Of a stretch of DNA of 64,000 nucleotides, positions 8,656 to 17,069 are shown in pieces. This DNA is from Lichenicoccus sp965213775. GTDB taxonomy: Bacteria; Pseudomonadota; Alphaproteobacteria; Acetobacterales; Acetobacteraceae. Each line of letters opens with the position of its first letter. The stretch's first letter is position 1. The position numbers and the translations under genes are program-made. The notes under the pieces are model-generated. The model was given only the letters and a program-made list of their open reading frames with translations, was not told the DNA's origin and did no database searches. The stretch lies in contig CBDCAC010000001.1 of assembly GCA_965213775.1 (NCBI GenBank), positions 310,001-374,000 of the forward strand, written 5' to 3'.

Positions 8656-10203
8656 ATGCACGGCGTGCCAGTTCGCCGGGTCATCGTGATCGGTGCTGGG
8701 TTCGGAGGATTGGCAGCCGCACTTCGCGCCCGCGCCCTGGGACACGAGGTCACGCTGCTCGAGCGGCTCGACCAGCTCGGCGGTCGCGGGCGCGTGCTCA
8801 AGCAGGACGGGTTCAGCTTCGATGCCGGACCCACCGTCATCACTGCGCCGTTCCTGATCGAGGAGCTGTTCTCCCTGTTCGGCGAGCGCCTGTCGGACCA
8901 CGTGACGCTGCTTCCGGTCTCGCCCTTCTACCGCATCAGCTTCGCCGACGGCCGCCGCTTCGACTACGACGGCGATCCTGCGGCGATGCGCGCCCGCATC
9001 GCCGCCTGGGCGCCGGGCGACGTCGCGGGCTATGATCGTCTGCTGGCGAGGGCGGCGCGGCTGTACGCGATCGGCTATGAGCGCTACGGCGCGCAGCCGT
9101 TCCACCGCCTCTCGGTCATGCTCCGCGCGTTCCCGGCGATCGTGCGGCTCGGCGGCCACCGCTCGGTGGCAGCGCTGGTCGCATCCTGCCTGCGCGACCC
9201 CTCGCTGCGGCGTGTGTTCAGCCTGCAGCCGCTCCTGGTGGGCGGCCATCCGTTCCACACCAGCGGCATCTACGCGCTGATCCAGCATCTGGAACGACGC
9301 TGGGGCGTGTGGTTCGCGCGCGGCGGCACCGGCGCGCTGGTCGCGGCCCTGGGCGACCTCGCGCGCCGGCAGGGCGTCACGGTGCTGACCGGCGCGGACG
9401 TCGCGCGGATCGACGTGTGCGCCGGCGAGCGGTCTGACGGCCTGCGGGCACGAACCGCGCGCCGGCGCGTCAGCGGCGTGACGCTCGCAGACGGACGACG
9501 CCTGCCGGCCGATCTGGTGATCGCCAATGCCGACGCGCCGGCACTCTACGCGCAGCTGCTGCCCGGCCTGGCGCGGCGCACCTGGACCGACCGGCGGCTC
9601 GCGCGCCTCGACTTCTCGATGGGCCTGTTCGTGCTGTATTTCGGCACCGGGCGACGCTATCCAGACACCGCGCACCACACCATCCTGCTCGGCACGCGGT
9701 GGAAATCCCTGCTCGACGAGGTGTTCGGCCGGCAGCCTAGGCTTCCCGACGACCTCAGCCTGTATCTGCATCGCCCGGGCGCCACCGATCCGGACGCGGC
9801 ACCCGAGGGGTGCGACGCCTTCTACGTGCTGGCGCCGGTGCCGAACCTGCGGGCGCCGATCGACTGGGCGGCGGCCGGCCCGATCCTGCGCGACCGCGTG
9901 CTGCAGATGCTAGACGCGCGCGAGCTGCCCGGGGTACGGGCGGCGCTGCGCACCTGCTCGTGGATGACGCCGCGGGACTTCGCCGTCGACTACCGCAGCC
10001 TGCACGGCGCCGGCTTCTCGGTGGCACCGCGGCTGACGCAGTCGGCTTGGTTCCGTTTCCATAACCTCTCCGAAGAGCTGGACGGGCTGCTCCTGGTCGG
10101 CGCCGGGACGCATCCGGGAGCCGGGCTGCCGGGCGTGCTGACCTCGGCCAAGGTGGCGGAGACCCTGTTGCGCACGCAGCACACGATGGCTTGGCGGCGA
10201 TGA
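8656..10203 (+). CDS. crtI: Phytoene desaturase
   Basis: This 515-aa FAD-dependent enzyme of the CrtI family dehydrogenates phytoene stepwise toward neurosporene or lycopene in carotenoid synthesis. The N-terminal dinucleotide-binding fold is clear (VIGAGFGGLAAA, near residue 10), followed by the family region GGRGRVLKQDGFSFDAGPT. The C-terminal FAD motif appears as LLLVGAGTHPGAGLPGV. Length is normal for bacterial CrtI. The ATG has a strong GGAGG. Its stop overlaps the crtB start (ATGA), so the two are translationally coupled. Confidence 0.95.
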   Translation: MHGVPVRRVIVIGAGFGGLAAALRARALGHEVTLLERLDQLGGRGRVLKQDGFSFDAGPTVITAPFLIEELFSLFGERLSDHVTLLPVSPFYRISFADGRRFDYDGDPAAMRARIAAWAPGDVAGYDRLLARAARLYAIGYERYGAQPFHRLSVMLRAFPAIVRLGGHRSVAALVASCLRDPSLRRVFSLQPLLVGGHPFHTSGIYALIQHLERRWGVWFARGGTGALVAALGDLARRQGVTVLTGADVARIDVCAGERSDGLRARTARRRVSGVTLADGRRLPADLVIANADAPALYAQLLPGLARRTWTDRRLARLDFSMGLFVLYFGTGRRYPDTAHHTILLGTRWKSLLDEVFGRQPRLPDDLSLYLHRPGATDPDAAPEGCDAFYVLAPVPNLRAPIDWAAAGPILRDRVLQMLDARELPGVRAALRTCSWMTPRDFAVDYRSLHGAGFSVAPRLTQSAWFRFHNLSEELDGLLLVGAGTHPGAGLPGVLTSAKVAETLLRTQHTMAWRR

Positions 10204-11165
10204 GCCTGCGGTCGCGGCCGCAGGCGGATCCGACGCGGCCGACCGCGCTCGCCACCCTCAGCCGTCATGGCCGCAGCTTCCGTCTGGCGGGCAACCTGCT
10301 GCCGCGCGACCTGCTGCACGACGCCGCCGAACTCTACAGCTTCTGCCGCACCGTAGACGACATCGCCGACGAGACCGACGATCGCCAGAGCGCCAGGATC
10401 GCCCTGCTCTCGCTGCGTCGCGCGATGCTGGAAGGCGAGGCGACGCATCCGGCGCTGGACGGCTTCCTGAGGCTCGCCGCACGCCACGGCCTCGACCCGA
10501 TGGTCGCGGCACGGCTCATCGACACCATGATCGGCGACCTCGGGCCGGTGCGGATCCCGGACGTCGCGGCGCTGCTGCGCTACGCCTACGGCGCCGCCGG
10601 CACGGTCGGGCTGCTGATGTGCCGGCTGCTCGGCGTGCGCGACCCGCTGGCGGCGCCGCACGCGCTCGATCTTGGGGTCGCGATGCAGCTGACCAACATC
10701 GCCCGCGACGTGGTCGAGGATGCGCAGCGCGACCGGGTGTATCTGCCGCAAAGCTGGGTGGCGACGAGCGAGCTGCGACGACCCGAGCCGGTGTTCGCGG
10801 CGGTGACGCGCGTGCTGGACCTGGCCGAGCTGTACTACGCGAGCGGCCATCGCGGCCTCGCCTACCTGCCGTGGCGGTCGCGCCTCGCGGTGGGCTCGGC
10901 CGCGTCGCTCTACCGCGAGATCGGACAGCGCATCCGGGCACTCGGACCGGCCTACCTCTCGTCGCCCCGTCAGGTGGTGCCGCGCGGCACACGCCTGCTG
11001 GTGCTGGGCCGCAGCCTGCCCACCTCGCTGGCCAACCGTTGGCCGCACCCGCACGATCCCGACCTGCACAGCGCCCTGCGCGGCGAGCGCGGCACCGATG
11101 CCGGAGCGGACCTCGTGTCGCTGAACGGCTGCAAGCCGCGGCAGCACAGCCTGGTGCGCGGCTAG
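10200..11165 (+). CDS. crtB: Phytoene synthase
   Basis: CrtB condenses two geranylgeranyl diphosphates to phytoene. This 321-aa protein shows both Asp-rich substrate motifs of squalene/phytoene synthases: DDIAD near residue 55 and, in the second half, NIARDVVEDA. The start ATG at 10200 overlaps the crtI stop; a TTG nine bases upstream is less likely. The C-terminal end is longer than the minimal enzyme. No other carotenoid gene is next to the pair, so the later steps (crtC, D, F) and crtE must be encoded elsewhere. Confidence 0.95.
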   Translation: MSLRSRPQADPTRPTALATLSRHGRSFRLAGNLLPRDLLHDAAELYSFCRTVDDIADETDDRQSARIALLSLRRAMLEGEATHPALDGFLRLAARHGLDPMVAARLIDTMIGDLGPVRIPDVAALLRYAYGAAGTVGLLMCRLLGVRDPLAAPHALDLGVAMQLTNIARDVVEDAQRDRVYLPQSWVATSELRRPEPVFAAVTRVLDLAELYYASGHRGLAYLPWRSRLAVGSAASLYREIGQRIRALGPAYLSSPRQVVPRGTRLLVLGRSLPTSLANRWPHPHDPDLHSALRGERGTDAGADLVSLNGCKPRQHSLVRG

Positions 11166-11454
11166 GCTGCCGATCTTGCCTGGTGCAGGCTGCGACGGAG
11201 CGGGAGCTGCCCAGTCATCGTGTTGCAGCGCAGCAGTTTAGCCAGCGGCGATAATTAGACATTGCCGAAATCTCATCAAAGTAGGAAACAAAAGCAGGCA
11301 GAACAGCCGCGGCGGGAGGCCAACAGGATCGTTCCATAATTTGGAATGGCTGCGCATCTGGATACTTCAAGTCATAGCCGCTCAGGTGCGGGCAGGTCTG
11401 ACGAGTTCAACAATGTCGAGCAAGCGAAGACGATGTTCCTGATGGAGTAGCAAT

Positions 11455-11793
11455 ATGCTCGCGAGGAAAGCCTTCTCCGATGATTCTTCCGCGACCGTGA
11501 CTGCGCCTGGGGCCGCGCCTAGGGCCGCGCCTGGGGCCGATGCCAGTCACAGGGGATCCTGCCTCCGATCGGCACTCGATGCCGAGCACGTCAATACCCA
11601 CGCACTTCTTCTGCTCTACTTGATGCCGGTCGCGAACGGATCGGACGTCGATCCGAACACGGTGCAGGCGGTCGAGGCCCTGAGCGACGTGCAGACCCGG
11701 CTGATCGAGCCGGCGTCGGCGGAACCGCTCAACAAGGACTCGCTGGCGCTGATCTACTCGACGGTGGCTGCGATCCGCTTCGGCGCCGGCTGA
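11455..11793 (+). CDS. Hypothetical protein, 112 aa
   Basis: A ribosome-binding site (GGAG) precedes the ATG. The N-terminal third is low-complexity, including a 12-bp unit present three times (GCGCCTGGGGCC type, 11503-11538) that encodes an Ala/Pro/Gly run. The C-terminal 60 residues look like a small helical domain (LLLLYLMPVANGSDVDP). No family is recognised. It ends 5 bp before the convergent hemC stop. The preceding gap 11166-11454 is unusually AT-rich for this region and could hold its promoter; nothing else is recognised there. Confidence 0.4.
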   Translation: MLARKAFSDDSSATVTAPGAAPRAAPGADASHRGSCLRSALDAEHVNTHALLLLYLMPVANGSDVDPNTVQAVEALSDVQTRLIEPASAEPLNKDSLALIYSTVAAIRFGAG

Positions 11794-11798
11794 CCGCG

Positions 11799-12980
11799 TC
11801 AGGCGAAGATATCGCCAGGACTGTCGGCCCGCAGCGAGCGGGCGAGCTCTTCGGCCAGTCTGCCGCCATCCTCTGCCGGTCCCGACAGGCTGCGGCGCAG
11901 CAGGAACGAGCCGTCGTCTCGCGCGACCAGGCCGGTCAGGTGCAGCCGTCCGTCCGCGCCCATCCGTCCATACGCACCGATCGGCGAGCGGCAGGAGCCG
12001 TCTAGGCTCTGCAGCAGGGTGCGCTCCGCAGTCGCGGTGTGGCGCGCGTCCTGATCCTCGATCGTCTTGAGCAGGGTGCGCAATTCGGTGGCGTCCTCGC
12101 GCGCGGTGATGCCGACCACGCCCTGGCAGCCGGCCGGCACCATGATCTCGGGATCCAGCACCACCGAGGCCTCGTGCTCCAGGCCGAGCCGGCGCAGACC
12201 CGCCAGCGCCAGCAGGCTGGCGTCGCAGACACCGTGCCGGATCTTGTCCAGCCGCGACTGCACGTTGCCGCGCAGCATCGCGACGCGGAGGTCGGGCCGC
12301 GCATGCAGCAACTGCGCCTGTCGACGCACCGACGCGGTGCCGATCAAGGCACCGTGCGGCAGGCAGCCATAGAAGTCGCGGCCGTCCGAGGCCGGGACGC
12401 TGCCGCACGCATCGCCGAGGATCAGGGCATCGCGCGGATCCTCGCGACGCAGCGTGCAGGCGAGCACGATCCCGCGCGGCAGCGTGGTCTCCAGATCCTT
12501 CAGGCTGTGCACGGCGAGATCGATCCGCCGGTCGACCAGCGCCTCGTGGATCTCCTTGGCGAACAGCCCCTTGCCGCCGATCTCCGCCAGCGGACGATCC
12601 TGCACCGCGTCCCCGGTGGTGCGGATGACCTGCTCGCGGAACACGTCCATCTCCCGCAGCTTCGGGCAGAGCCGGGCCAGCATGGCGAGGAAGCCGCGGG
12701 TCTGGGTCAGCGCCAGCGGCGAGCCGCGGGTGCCGACGCGCAGCGGCAAGGTCGGGCGATGGCGCGGCACGCTGATCCCGGCGGGTGCGCCGGCTGCCGG
12801 ATCCAGCAGCTCGGCGGCCGGGCAGTGCGTCGCGCGCGCCGCGATCAGCGTCTCCAGGGCGAGCCGGGCCTTCTCGGCGATGTCGTGCGGGTCGATGTCA
12901 TACAGGCTCGGGTCATGCAGGCTGGAGTTCTGCAGGCTGCGGTCGTGCAGGTTCGCGTCGTGCCGGTCTGGAGCGCTCAT
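11799..12980 (-). CDS. hemC: Porphobilinogen deaminase (hydroxymethylbilane synthase) with N-terminal extension
   Basis: HemC polymerises four porphobilinogens into hydroxymethylbilane, the common precursor of haem, B12 and bacteriochlorophyll. The conserved core begins near residue 77 (LRVGTRGSPLAL). DLAVHSLKDLETTLP is the substrate and cofactor region, and GSCRSPIG carries the cysteine that binds the dipyrromethane cofactor. The protein is 393 aa, about 75 longer than usual, because of an N-terminal extension with degenerate pentapeptides (HDANL, HDRSL, QNSSL, HDPSL). The gene is last in the ppaA-ppsR-bchG-bchP-tspO-hemC run, 11 bp after tspO. The ATG at 12980 is chosen because it starts just before the repeats; the frame is open further upstream but reads through tspO. 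Confidence 0.93.
   Translation of the reverse strand: MSAPDRHDANLHDRSLQNSSLHDPSLYDIDPHDIAEKARLALETLIAARATHCPAAELLDPAAGAPAGISVPRHRPTLPLRVGTRGSPLALTQTRGFLAMLARLCPKLREMDVFREQVIRTTGDAVQDRPLAEIGGKGLFAKEIHEALVDRRIDLAVHSLKDLETTLPRGIVLACTLRREDPRDALILGDACGSVPASDGRDFYGCLPHGALIGTASVRRQAQLLHARPDLRVAMLRGNVQSRLDKIRHGVCDASLLALAGLRRLGLEHEASVVLDPEIMVPAGCQGVVGITAREDATELRTLLKTIEDQDARHTATAERTLLQSLDGSCRSPIGAYGRMGADGRLHLTGLVARDDGSFLLRRSLSGPAEDGGRLAEELARSLRADSPGDIFA
12898..12972. repeat. 15-bp tandem repeat, five degenerate units, inside hemC
   Basis: Five consecutive 15-bp units of the type TCRTGCAGGCTSSRG occupy 12898-12912, 12913-12927, 12928-12942, 12943-12957 and 12958-12972. They encode the pentapeptide array at the HemC N-terminus. 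The unit length is a multiple of three, so copy changes keep the frame. Confidence 0.85.
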
Positions 12981-12991
12981 GCTGGATCCGA

Positions 12992-13468
12992 TCAGGAGGG
13001 TCGCGCTTGCGGGTTGAGCCGCACGATGATCAGGTTGAGGAATGCCGCGAACGACACCCAGACGAGGTATGGCGCCAGCAGCCACGCCGCCTTCGGCGCG
13101 CGGAGGGCCGCATCGACGATCAGCGCCAGGATCGACAGCCAGAGCAGCACGACTTCCCTCAGCGCCCAGTCCGGCCGCTCGCGATTGAAGAACAGCAGGC
13201 TCCAGCCGACATTCAGCACGCCGTTCAGCGCGAACAGCGCCAGCAGCACGACGCGTTCCAGCGAGCCGCGCAGCGACTCCCAGGCGACGACGCCGGCCCA
13301 GCCGGTCAGGCCGCCGATCACGCTCCAGACCGGACCGAACAGCCATCCCGGCGGCTGCCAGCTCGGCTTGCGCAGTGCGGCGTACCACGAGCCGATCCTG
13401 GTCAGCGCGCCGCCCACTCCGAGCACCGCGATCACCGAGGCGGTGGCGATGATGGTGGGCGCGCTCAC
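12992..13468 (-). CDS. tspO: TspO/MBR family tryptophan-rich sensory protein (CrtK)
   Basis: This 158-aa protein with five predicted membrane helices carries typical family residues: WYAALRKPSWQPPGWLFGPVW, LNVGWSLLFF and a final helix containing LNLIIVRLNP. TspO proteins bind porphyrins and other tetrapyrroles, and in Rhodobacter TspO modulates photosynthesis gene expression. The start overlaps the bchP stop by 4 bp (ATGA), and hemC follows. The location among bchP and hemC supports a tetrapyrrole-sensing or transport role. Confidence 0.93.
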   Translation of the reverse strand: MSAPTIIATASVIAVLGVGGALTRIGSWYAALRKPSWQPPGWLFGPVWSVIGGLTGWAGVVAWESLRGSLERVVLLALFALNGVLNVGWSLLFFNRERPDWALREVVLLWLSILALIVDAALRAPKAAWLLAPYLVWVSFAAFLNLIIVRLNPQARPS

Positions 13469-14676
13469 GTCGAGAGCACGCCGGTCAAATGCAGGATGTT
13501 CTTGAAGAAGATCCTGACGTGCGCGATCGGCTTGGCGCGCACCAACTCCTTGGTCATGTAGGCGGCCCAGGTGAGATGCTGCACGTCGCGGTCGCGGCAG
13601 ATCGCCACGAACCGCTCGCGCCGGCCGTCGGTGCTGTACCAGAAGCGCTGCATGATGCCGAGGATGGCGAACACCTGGCCGTGCGCGCGCATGAAGCGGC
13701 GTCTCGCCCGGCGCAGGCAGCGTGCATCGCCGCTGGCGATGAACTCGTGCGCCGCGGCGGCGGCCAGCGCGCCGCCGGTCATCGCGTAGTACAGGCCCTC
13801 CCCGGAGGCCGGGGCGACCACGCCGGCGGCATCGCCGGCCAGCACCACGTCGCGGCCATTGTCCCAGCGGCGCAGCGGCTTGAGCGGGATCGGCGCGCCC
13901 TCGCGCCGGATCGTCTGCGCCTCGCTCAGGCCCGCCGCCTCGCGCAGCGCATCGGTGGCGCGGCGCAGCCCGAAGCCCTTCTGGGCGCTGCCGAGGCCGA
14001 CGCTGGTGGTATCGCCGTGCGGGAACACCCAGCCGTAGAAGTCCGGGGACAGGGCGCCGCGATAATAGACGTCGCAGCGCGCACCGTCGAAGCTCGCGTC
14101 GCGCGGCGAGCGGACGATCTCATGGTAGGCGTACACGTAGCGCATGCGATCCGCGCCAGGGATCGCCTGCCTGGCGACGGCGGAGCGGGCGCCGTCGGCA
14201 CCGATGACGCAGCGCGCGCGCAGGCTGAACGGCCGCGCCGCCTCGCCCTTGGTGGTGGTCATGCCTTGCACCAGGGTGATGCCGTCCTGGTCGCGACCGA
14301 GCTGGTCGAAGCGTCCGCACAGGCGCCGCGCACCGGCGGCCTCGGCGCGGTCGCGGAGCCACGCATCGAAATCCTCGCGATCGACCATGCCGACGAAGCC
14401 GCCGCCGTCGATCGGCATGTGGGCGACGCGGTCGCTGGGGGAGATGATGCGCGCGCCGCGCACGCGGGCCATCAGCAGATGGTCGGGGATCGCGAAGTCC
14501 TCGATCAGCCTTGGCGGGATCGCGCCACCGCAGGGCTTGATGCGGCCGCCGCGCTCGAGCAGCAGCACCGAGCGCCCGGCCAAGGCCAGGTCGCGCGCCG
14601 CGGTGGCGCCGGACGGGCCGCCGCCGACGACGACGACATCGTAGAGCGGCTCCGCGTCGCGGTTGGCCGGGCTCAT
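13465..14676 (-). CDS. bchP: Geranylgeranyl reductase (bacteriochlorophyll phytyl tail)
   Basis: BchP reduces the geranylgeranyl tail of bacteriochlorophyll to phytyl. The 403-aa flavoprotein begins with an FAD-binding motif (VVVGGGPSGATAARDLA). The family signature PCGGAIPPR and the second FAD motif VVLAGDAAGVVAPASGEG are present, as is the typical C-terminal segment (FFKNILHLTG). The ATG at 14676 overlaps the bchG stop. In many purple bacteria a PucC-like gene (bch2) lies between bchG and bchP; here the two are fused by overlap with nothing between. Confidence 0.96.
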   Translation of the reverse strand: MSPANRDAEPLYDVVVVGGGPSGATAARDLALAGRSVLLLERGGRIKPCGGAIPPRLIEDFAIPDHLLMARVRGARIISPSDRVAHMPIDGGGFVGMVDREDFDAWLRDRAEAAGARRLCGRFDQLGRDQDGITLVQGMTTTKGEAARPFSLRARCVIGADGARSAVARQAIPGADRMRYVYAYHEIVRSPRDASFDGARCDVYYRGALSPDFYGWVFPHGDTTSVGLGSAQKGFGLRRATDALREAAGLSEAQTIRREGAPIPLKPLRRWDNGRDVVLAGDAAGVVAPASGEGLYYAMTGGALAAAAAHEFIASGDARCLRRARRRFMRAHGQVFAILGIMQRFWYSTDGRRERFVAICRDRDVQHLTWAAYMTKELVRAKPIAHVRIFFKNILHLTGVLST

Positions 14677-15584
14677 GGACGCAGCCCGAAGGCGGCGACC
14701 AGCATGCCGATCACGTACAGGCTGGTTCCGGTCGCATTGTACCAGGGCGCCCGCTCGCGCGGTGCTGCGAGCAGGCGCGCCATCAGGGCCGCCTGGGCGA
14801 GCACCAGTGCCGCCACCGCGGCCGCATAGAGCGGCAGGCCCCAGCGCCAGAGCAGGACGATCATGGCGAGCTGAGGAACCGTCATCACCGCGCAGGCCAC
14901 GCGGCAGGCCTGCTGCGGGCCGAGCTGGGCCGGCAGCGATGCGATACCCATCTGCCTGTCTCCCTCGATGGATTTGAAGTCGTTCAGCGTCATGATGCCG
15001 TGCGTGCCGATGCTGTAGAGCAGCGCGGTCGTGACGATCCGGGCGTCGGGCATCGCCGACTGCAGGACGGCGGCGCCGGCGAACCAGGCCATGCCCTCGT
15101 AGGTGATGCCGACCGCGAGGTTGCCCCACCAGCCATTCTGCTTCAGCCGCACCGGCGGCGCGCTGTACGCCCAGGCCAGCGCCAAGCCCAGCAGCGCCGC
15201 GACCGACACCCACGGGCCCAGCGCAAGTGCCACCGCGAGCGAGAGCAGGCTCCAGCCGACGGCGAGGCCGAGGCCCCAGCGGCCCGGGACGCGGCCCGAC
15301 GGGATCGGCCGGTTCGGCTCGTTGATCGCATCGACATGCCGGTCGAACCAGTCATTCACCGCCTGGCTGGTGCCGCACAGCAGCGGGCCGGCGAGCAGCA
15401 CGCCGACCGCGGCGGTGAGCAGGTGCGCGCCGAGCGGCCGGCCGGACGAGACCATTCCGCAGCCGAACGCCCACATCGGCGCGAACCAGGTGATCGGCTT
15501 GAGCAGCGTCAGGATCGCCGACGGGGCGGGTGCGGCGTGCCGCCCGGAGGCGGCGGCGTGGGCGATCGAGCCCGGCCCACTCAT
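14673..15584 (-). CDS. bchG: Bacteriochlorophyll synthase (polyprenyltransferase)
   Basis: BchG esterifies bacteriochlorophyllide a with geranylgeranyl diphosphate in the membrane. This 303-aa UbiA-family protein has about eight or nine hydrophobic helices and the two Asp-rich loops: NDWFDRHVDAINEPNRPIPS in the first half, and NDFKSIEGDR in the second. The ATG overlaps the ppsR stop, and the stop overlaps the bchP start. That coupling places pigment-attachment genes in one transcript with the regulators ppaA and ppsR. Confidence 0.96.
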   Translation of the reverse strand: MSGPGSIAHAAASGRHAAPAPSAILTLLKPITWFAPMWAFGCGMVSSGRPLGAHLLTAAVGVLLAGPLLCGTSQAVNDWFDRHVDAINEPNRPIPSGRVPGRWGLGLAVGWSLLSLAVALALGPWVSVAALLGLALAWAYSAPPVRLKQNGWWGNLAVGITYEGMAWFAGAAVLQSAMPDARIVTTALLYSIGTHGIMTLNDFKSIEGDRQMGIASLPAQLGPQQACRVACAVMTVPQLAMIVLLWRWGLPLYAAAVAALVLAQAALMARLLAAPRERAPWYNATGTSLYVIGMLVAAFGLRP

Positions 15585-17065
15585 CGCGTCGAGCCCCCCA
15601 GCGTCGCCTCGTCGGCTGCCGCCTCGGGAGCAAGCGCGTCCTCGAGGTCGCCCAGCCCGTAGCGGCGGAGCTTGACGTACAGGCTCTGCCGGCTCAGCCC
15701 GAGCATCTCCGCCGCCGAGGCGCGGTTATCGCCCGAGAGCTTCAGCGCCGCCTCGATGCAGAGCCGCTCGATCACGTCGGTGGCGTCGCGCACCAGGTCC
15801 TTCAACGATACCCGCCCGATCAGCTCGACCAGCTGCTCGGGCGAGCGGCCGAGCTCCAGCGGCTGCCTGGCGACCGCGCTCGCGATGCGTCGCGCGACGT
15901 CGCGGATCGCGAAGCCGTAGGCGACCGGCTCGCTGCCGCGCACCAGCACCGCCGAGATCTCGACGCTGGTCTCGCGCCCGTACTGGCCGCGCAGCTCGGT
16001 GGCATACAGACGGACCGAGCCGCGGCTGCGCAGGTTGGCGATCAGCACGTCCATGTCGACTTCCATGCCGGCGCGGCCGAGCCAGTCGGCGAGCTTGCGG
16101 TCGCGCGCCTGGTCGAGCGAGGCGAGCTGCGCCATGTCGAGGAAGGCGGCGTTGGCGGCGAGCACGGTGCCGACGTCGTCGGTGAACACGTAGCCGTCCG
16201 GCGCCTGCTCGAGCGCGTTGAGCAGCCTGCCGTTCAGCGTCGAGCTGGTCAGCTCGGCGCGCGGCGCGGACAGCGACAGCCGCGCCAGCAGCAGCGTGCC
16301 TTCGTCCTCGTGCAGCAGCGACGCCGAGATCGTCATCTCCCTGGCTCCGTCGGGAGTGGGGGCGGCCAGGCGCGAGCGCAGCGCGTCGGCGCGGCCGGAG
16401 CTGCGCATCGTGCGCAGGAAGCGCTCCACCGACGGCCGGTCCTGCGGGTCGAACAGGTCGGCCAGCGTCCAGCCGCGCGGCAGCACGCTGCCGGTGAGTT
16501 CGCGCGCGGCGGCGTTGATCTCGACGATCTTCAGCGTGGTCGCATCGAGCACCAGCAGCGGATCGAGCGAGATGTCGAACAGCAGCCGGTAGCGCTGCTG
16601 CGCCTGTCGCATGCTGGAGTAGTCACGCTCGAGCGATTGCTGCGCCTCGACCAGCCGCTGCTGCAGCACCGAGAGCGGACGCAGGTCGTTGCCGAAGGCG
16701 GCGATCGCGTCGCGCCCCGCAATGCCCACGGCGGAATACTGGATCGCGACGTCGGTGCCGTCCGCGGCTGGGTGGTTGAGGTGGCGCAGATGCGGATCGC
16801 CGGTGCTCAGCGCATCGCCGAGCAGCGCCTCGACCTTCGGGCGGCTCTCGATCGTGACGGTATCGATCCATGATCGGCCGAGCCAGCTCTCGACGTTCTG
16901 CAGGTCCTTCTGCAGCCGCGGATTGCGGAAGGCGAGATCCTTGACCACGCCGCGATGGTCCACGATCAGCGCCATGTCGGCGGCTGCGGCGATGATCTGC
17001 GCCGCGGCGGGCGCGTCGAGCGCCTCGAACAGTTCGGCGGCGTGCTGCAATGCATGTGAGCTCAT
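15581..17065 (-). CDS. ppsR: Photosynthesis gene repressor PpsR/CrtJ
   Basis: PpsR represses bch, crt and antenna genes under oxygen. The 494-aa product has an N-terminal PAS region, a helical linker (about residues 135-160), two further PAS domains, and a C-terminal Fis-type helix-turn-helix (NRASAAEMLGLSRQSLYVKL). The only cysteine of the whole protein is Cys436 (ERLCIEAAL), just before the DNA-binding helices and equivalent to the reactive HTH cysteine of CrtJ/PpsR. The usual second cysteine in the PAS region is missing. The ATG at 17065 lies 4 bp after the ppaA stop. The protein presumably binds the sites at 18111-18144. Confidence 0.95.
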   Translation of the reverse strand: MSSHALQHAAELFEALDAPAAAQIIAAAADMALIVDHRGVVKDLAFRNPRLQKDLQNVESWLGRSWIDTVTIESRPKVEALLGDALSTGDPHLRHLNHPAADGTDVAIQYSAVGIAGRDAIAAFGNDLRPLSVLQQRLVEAQQSLERDYSSMRQAQQRYRLLFDISLDPLLVLDATTLKIVEINAAARELTGSVLPRGWTLADLFDPQDRPSVERFLRTMRSSGRADALRSRLAAPTPDGAREMTISASLLHEDEGTLLLARLSLSAPRAELTSSTLNGRLLNALEQAPDGYVFTDDVGTVLAANAAFLDMAQLASLDQARDRKLADWLGRAGMEVDMDVLIANLRSRGSVRLYATELRGQYGRETSVEISAVLVRGSEPVAYGFAIRDVARRIASAVARQPLELGRSPEQLVELIGRVSLKDLVRDATDVIERLCIEAALKLSGDNRASAAEMLGLSRQSLYVKLRRYGLGDLEDALAPEAAADEATLGGSTR

Positions 17066-17069
17066 CACA

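Noticed and set aside
12898..12972. CRISPR array
   Set aside because: Units are 15 bp, contiguous without spacers and lie within hemC. No CRISPR array was seen in the window.
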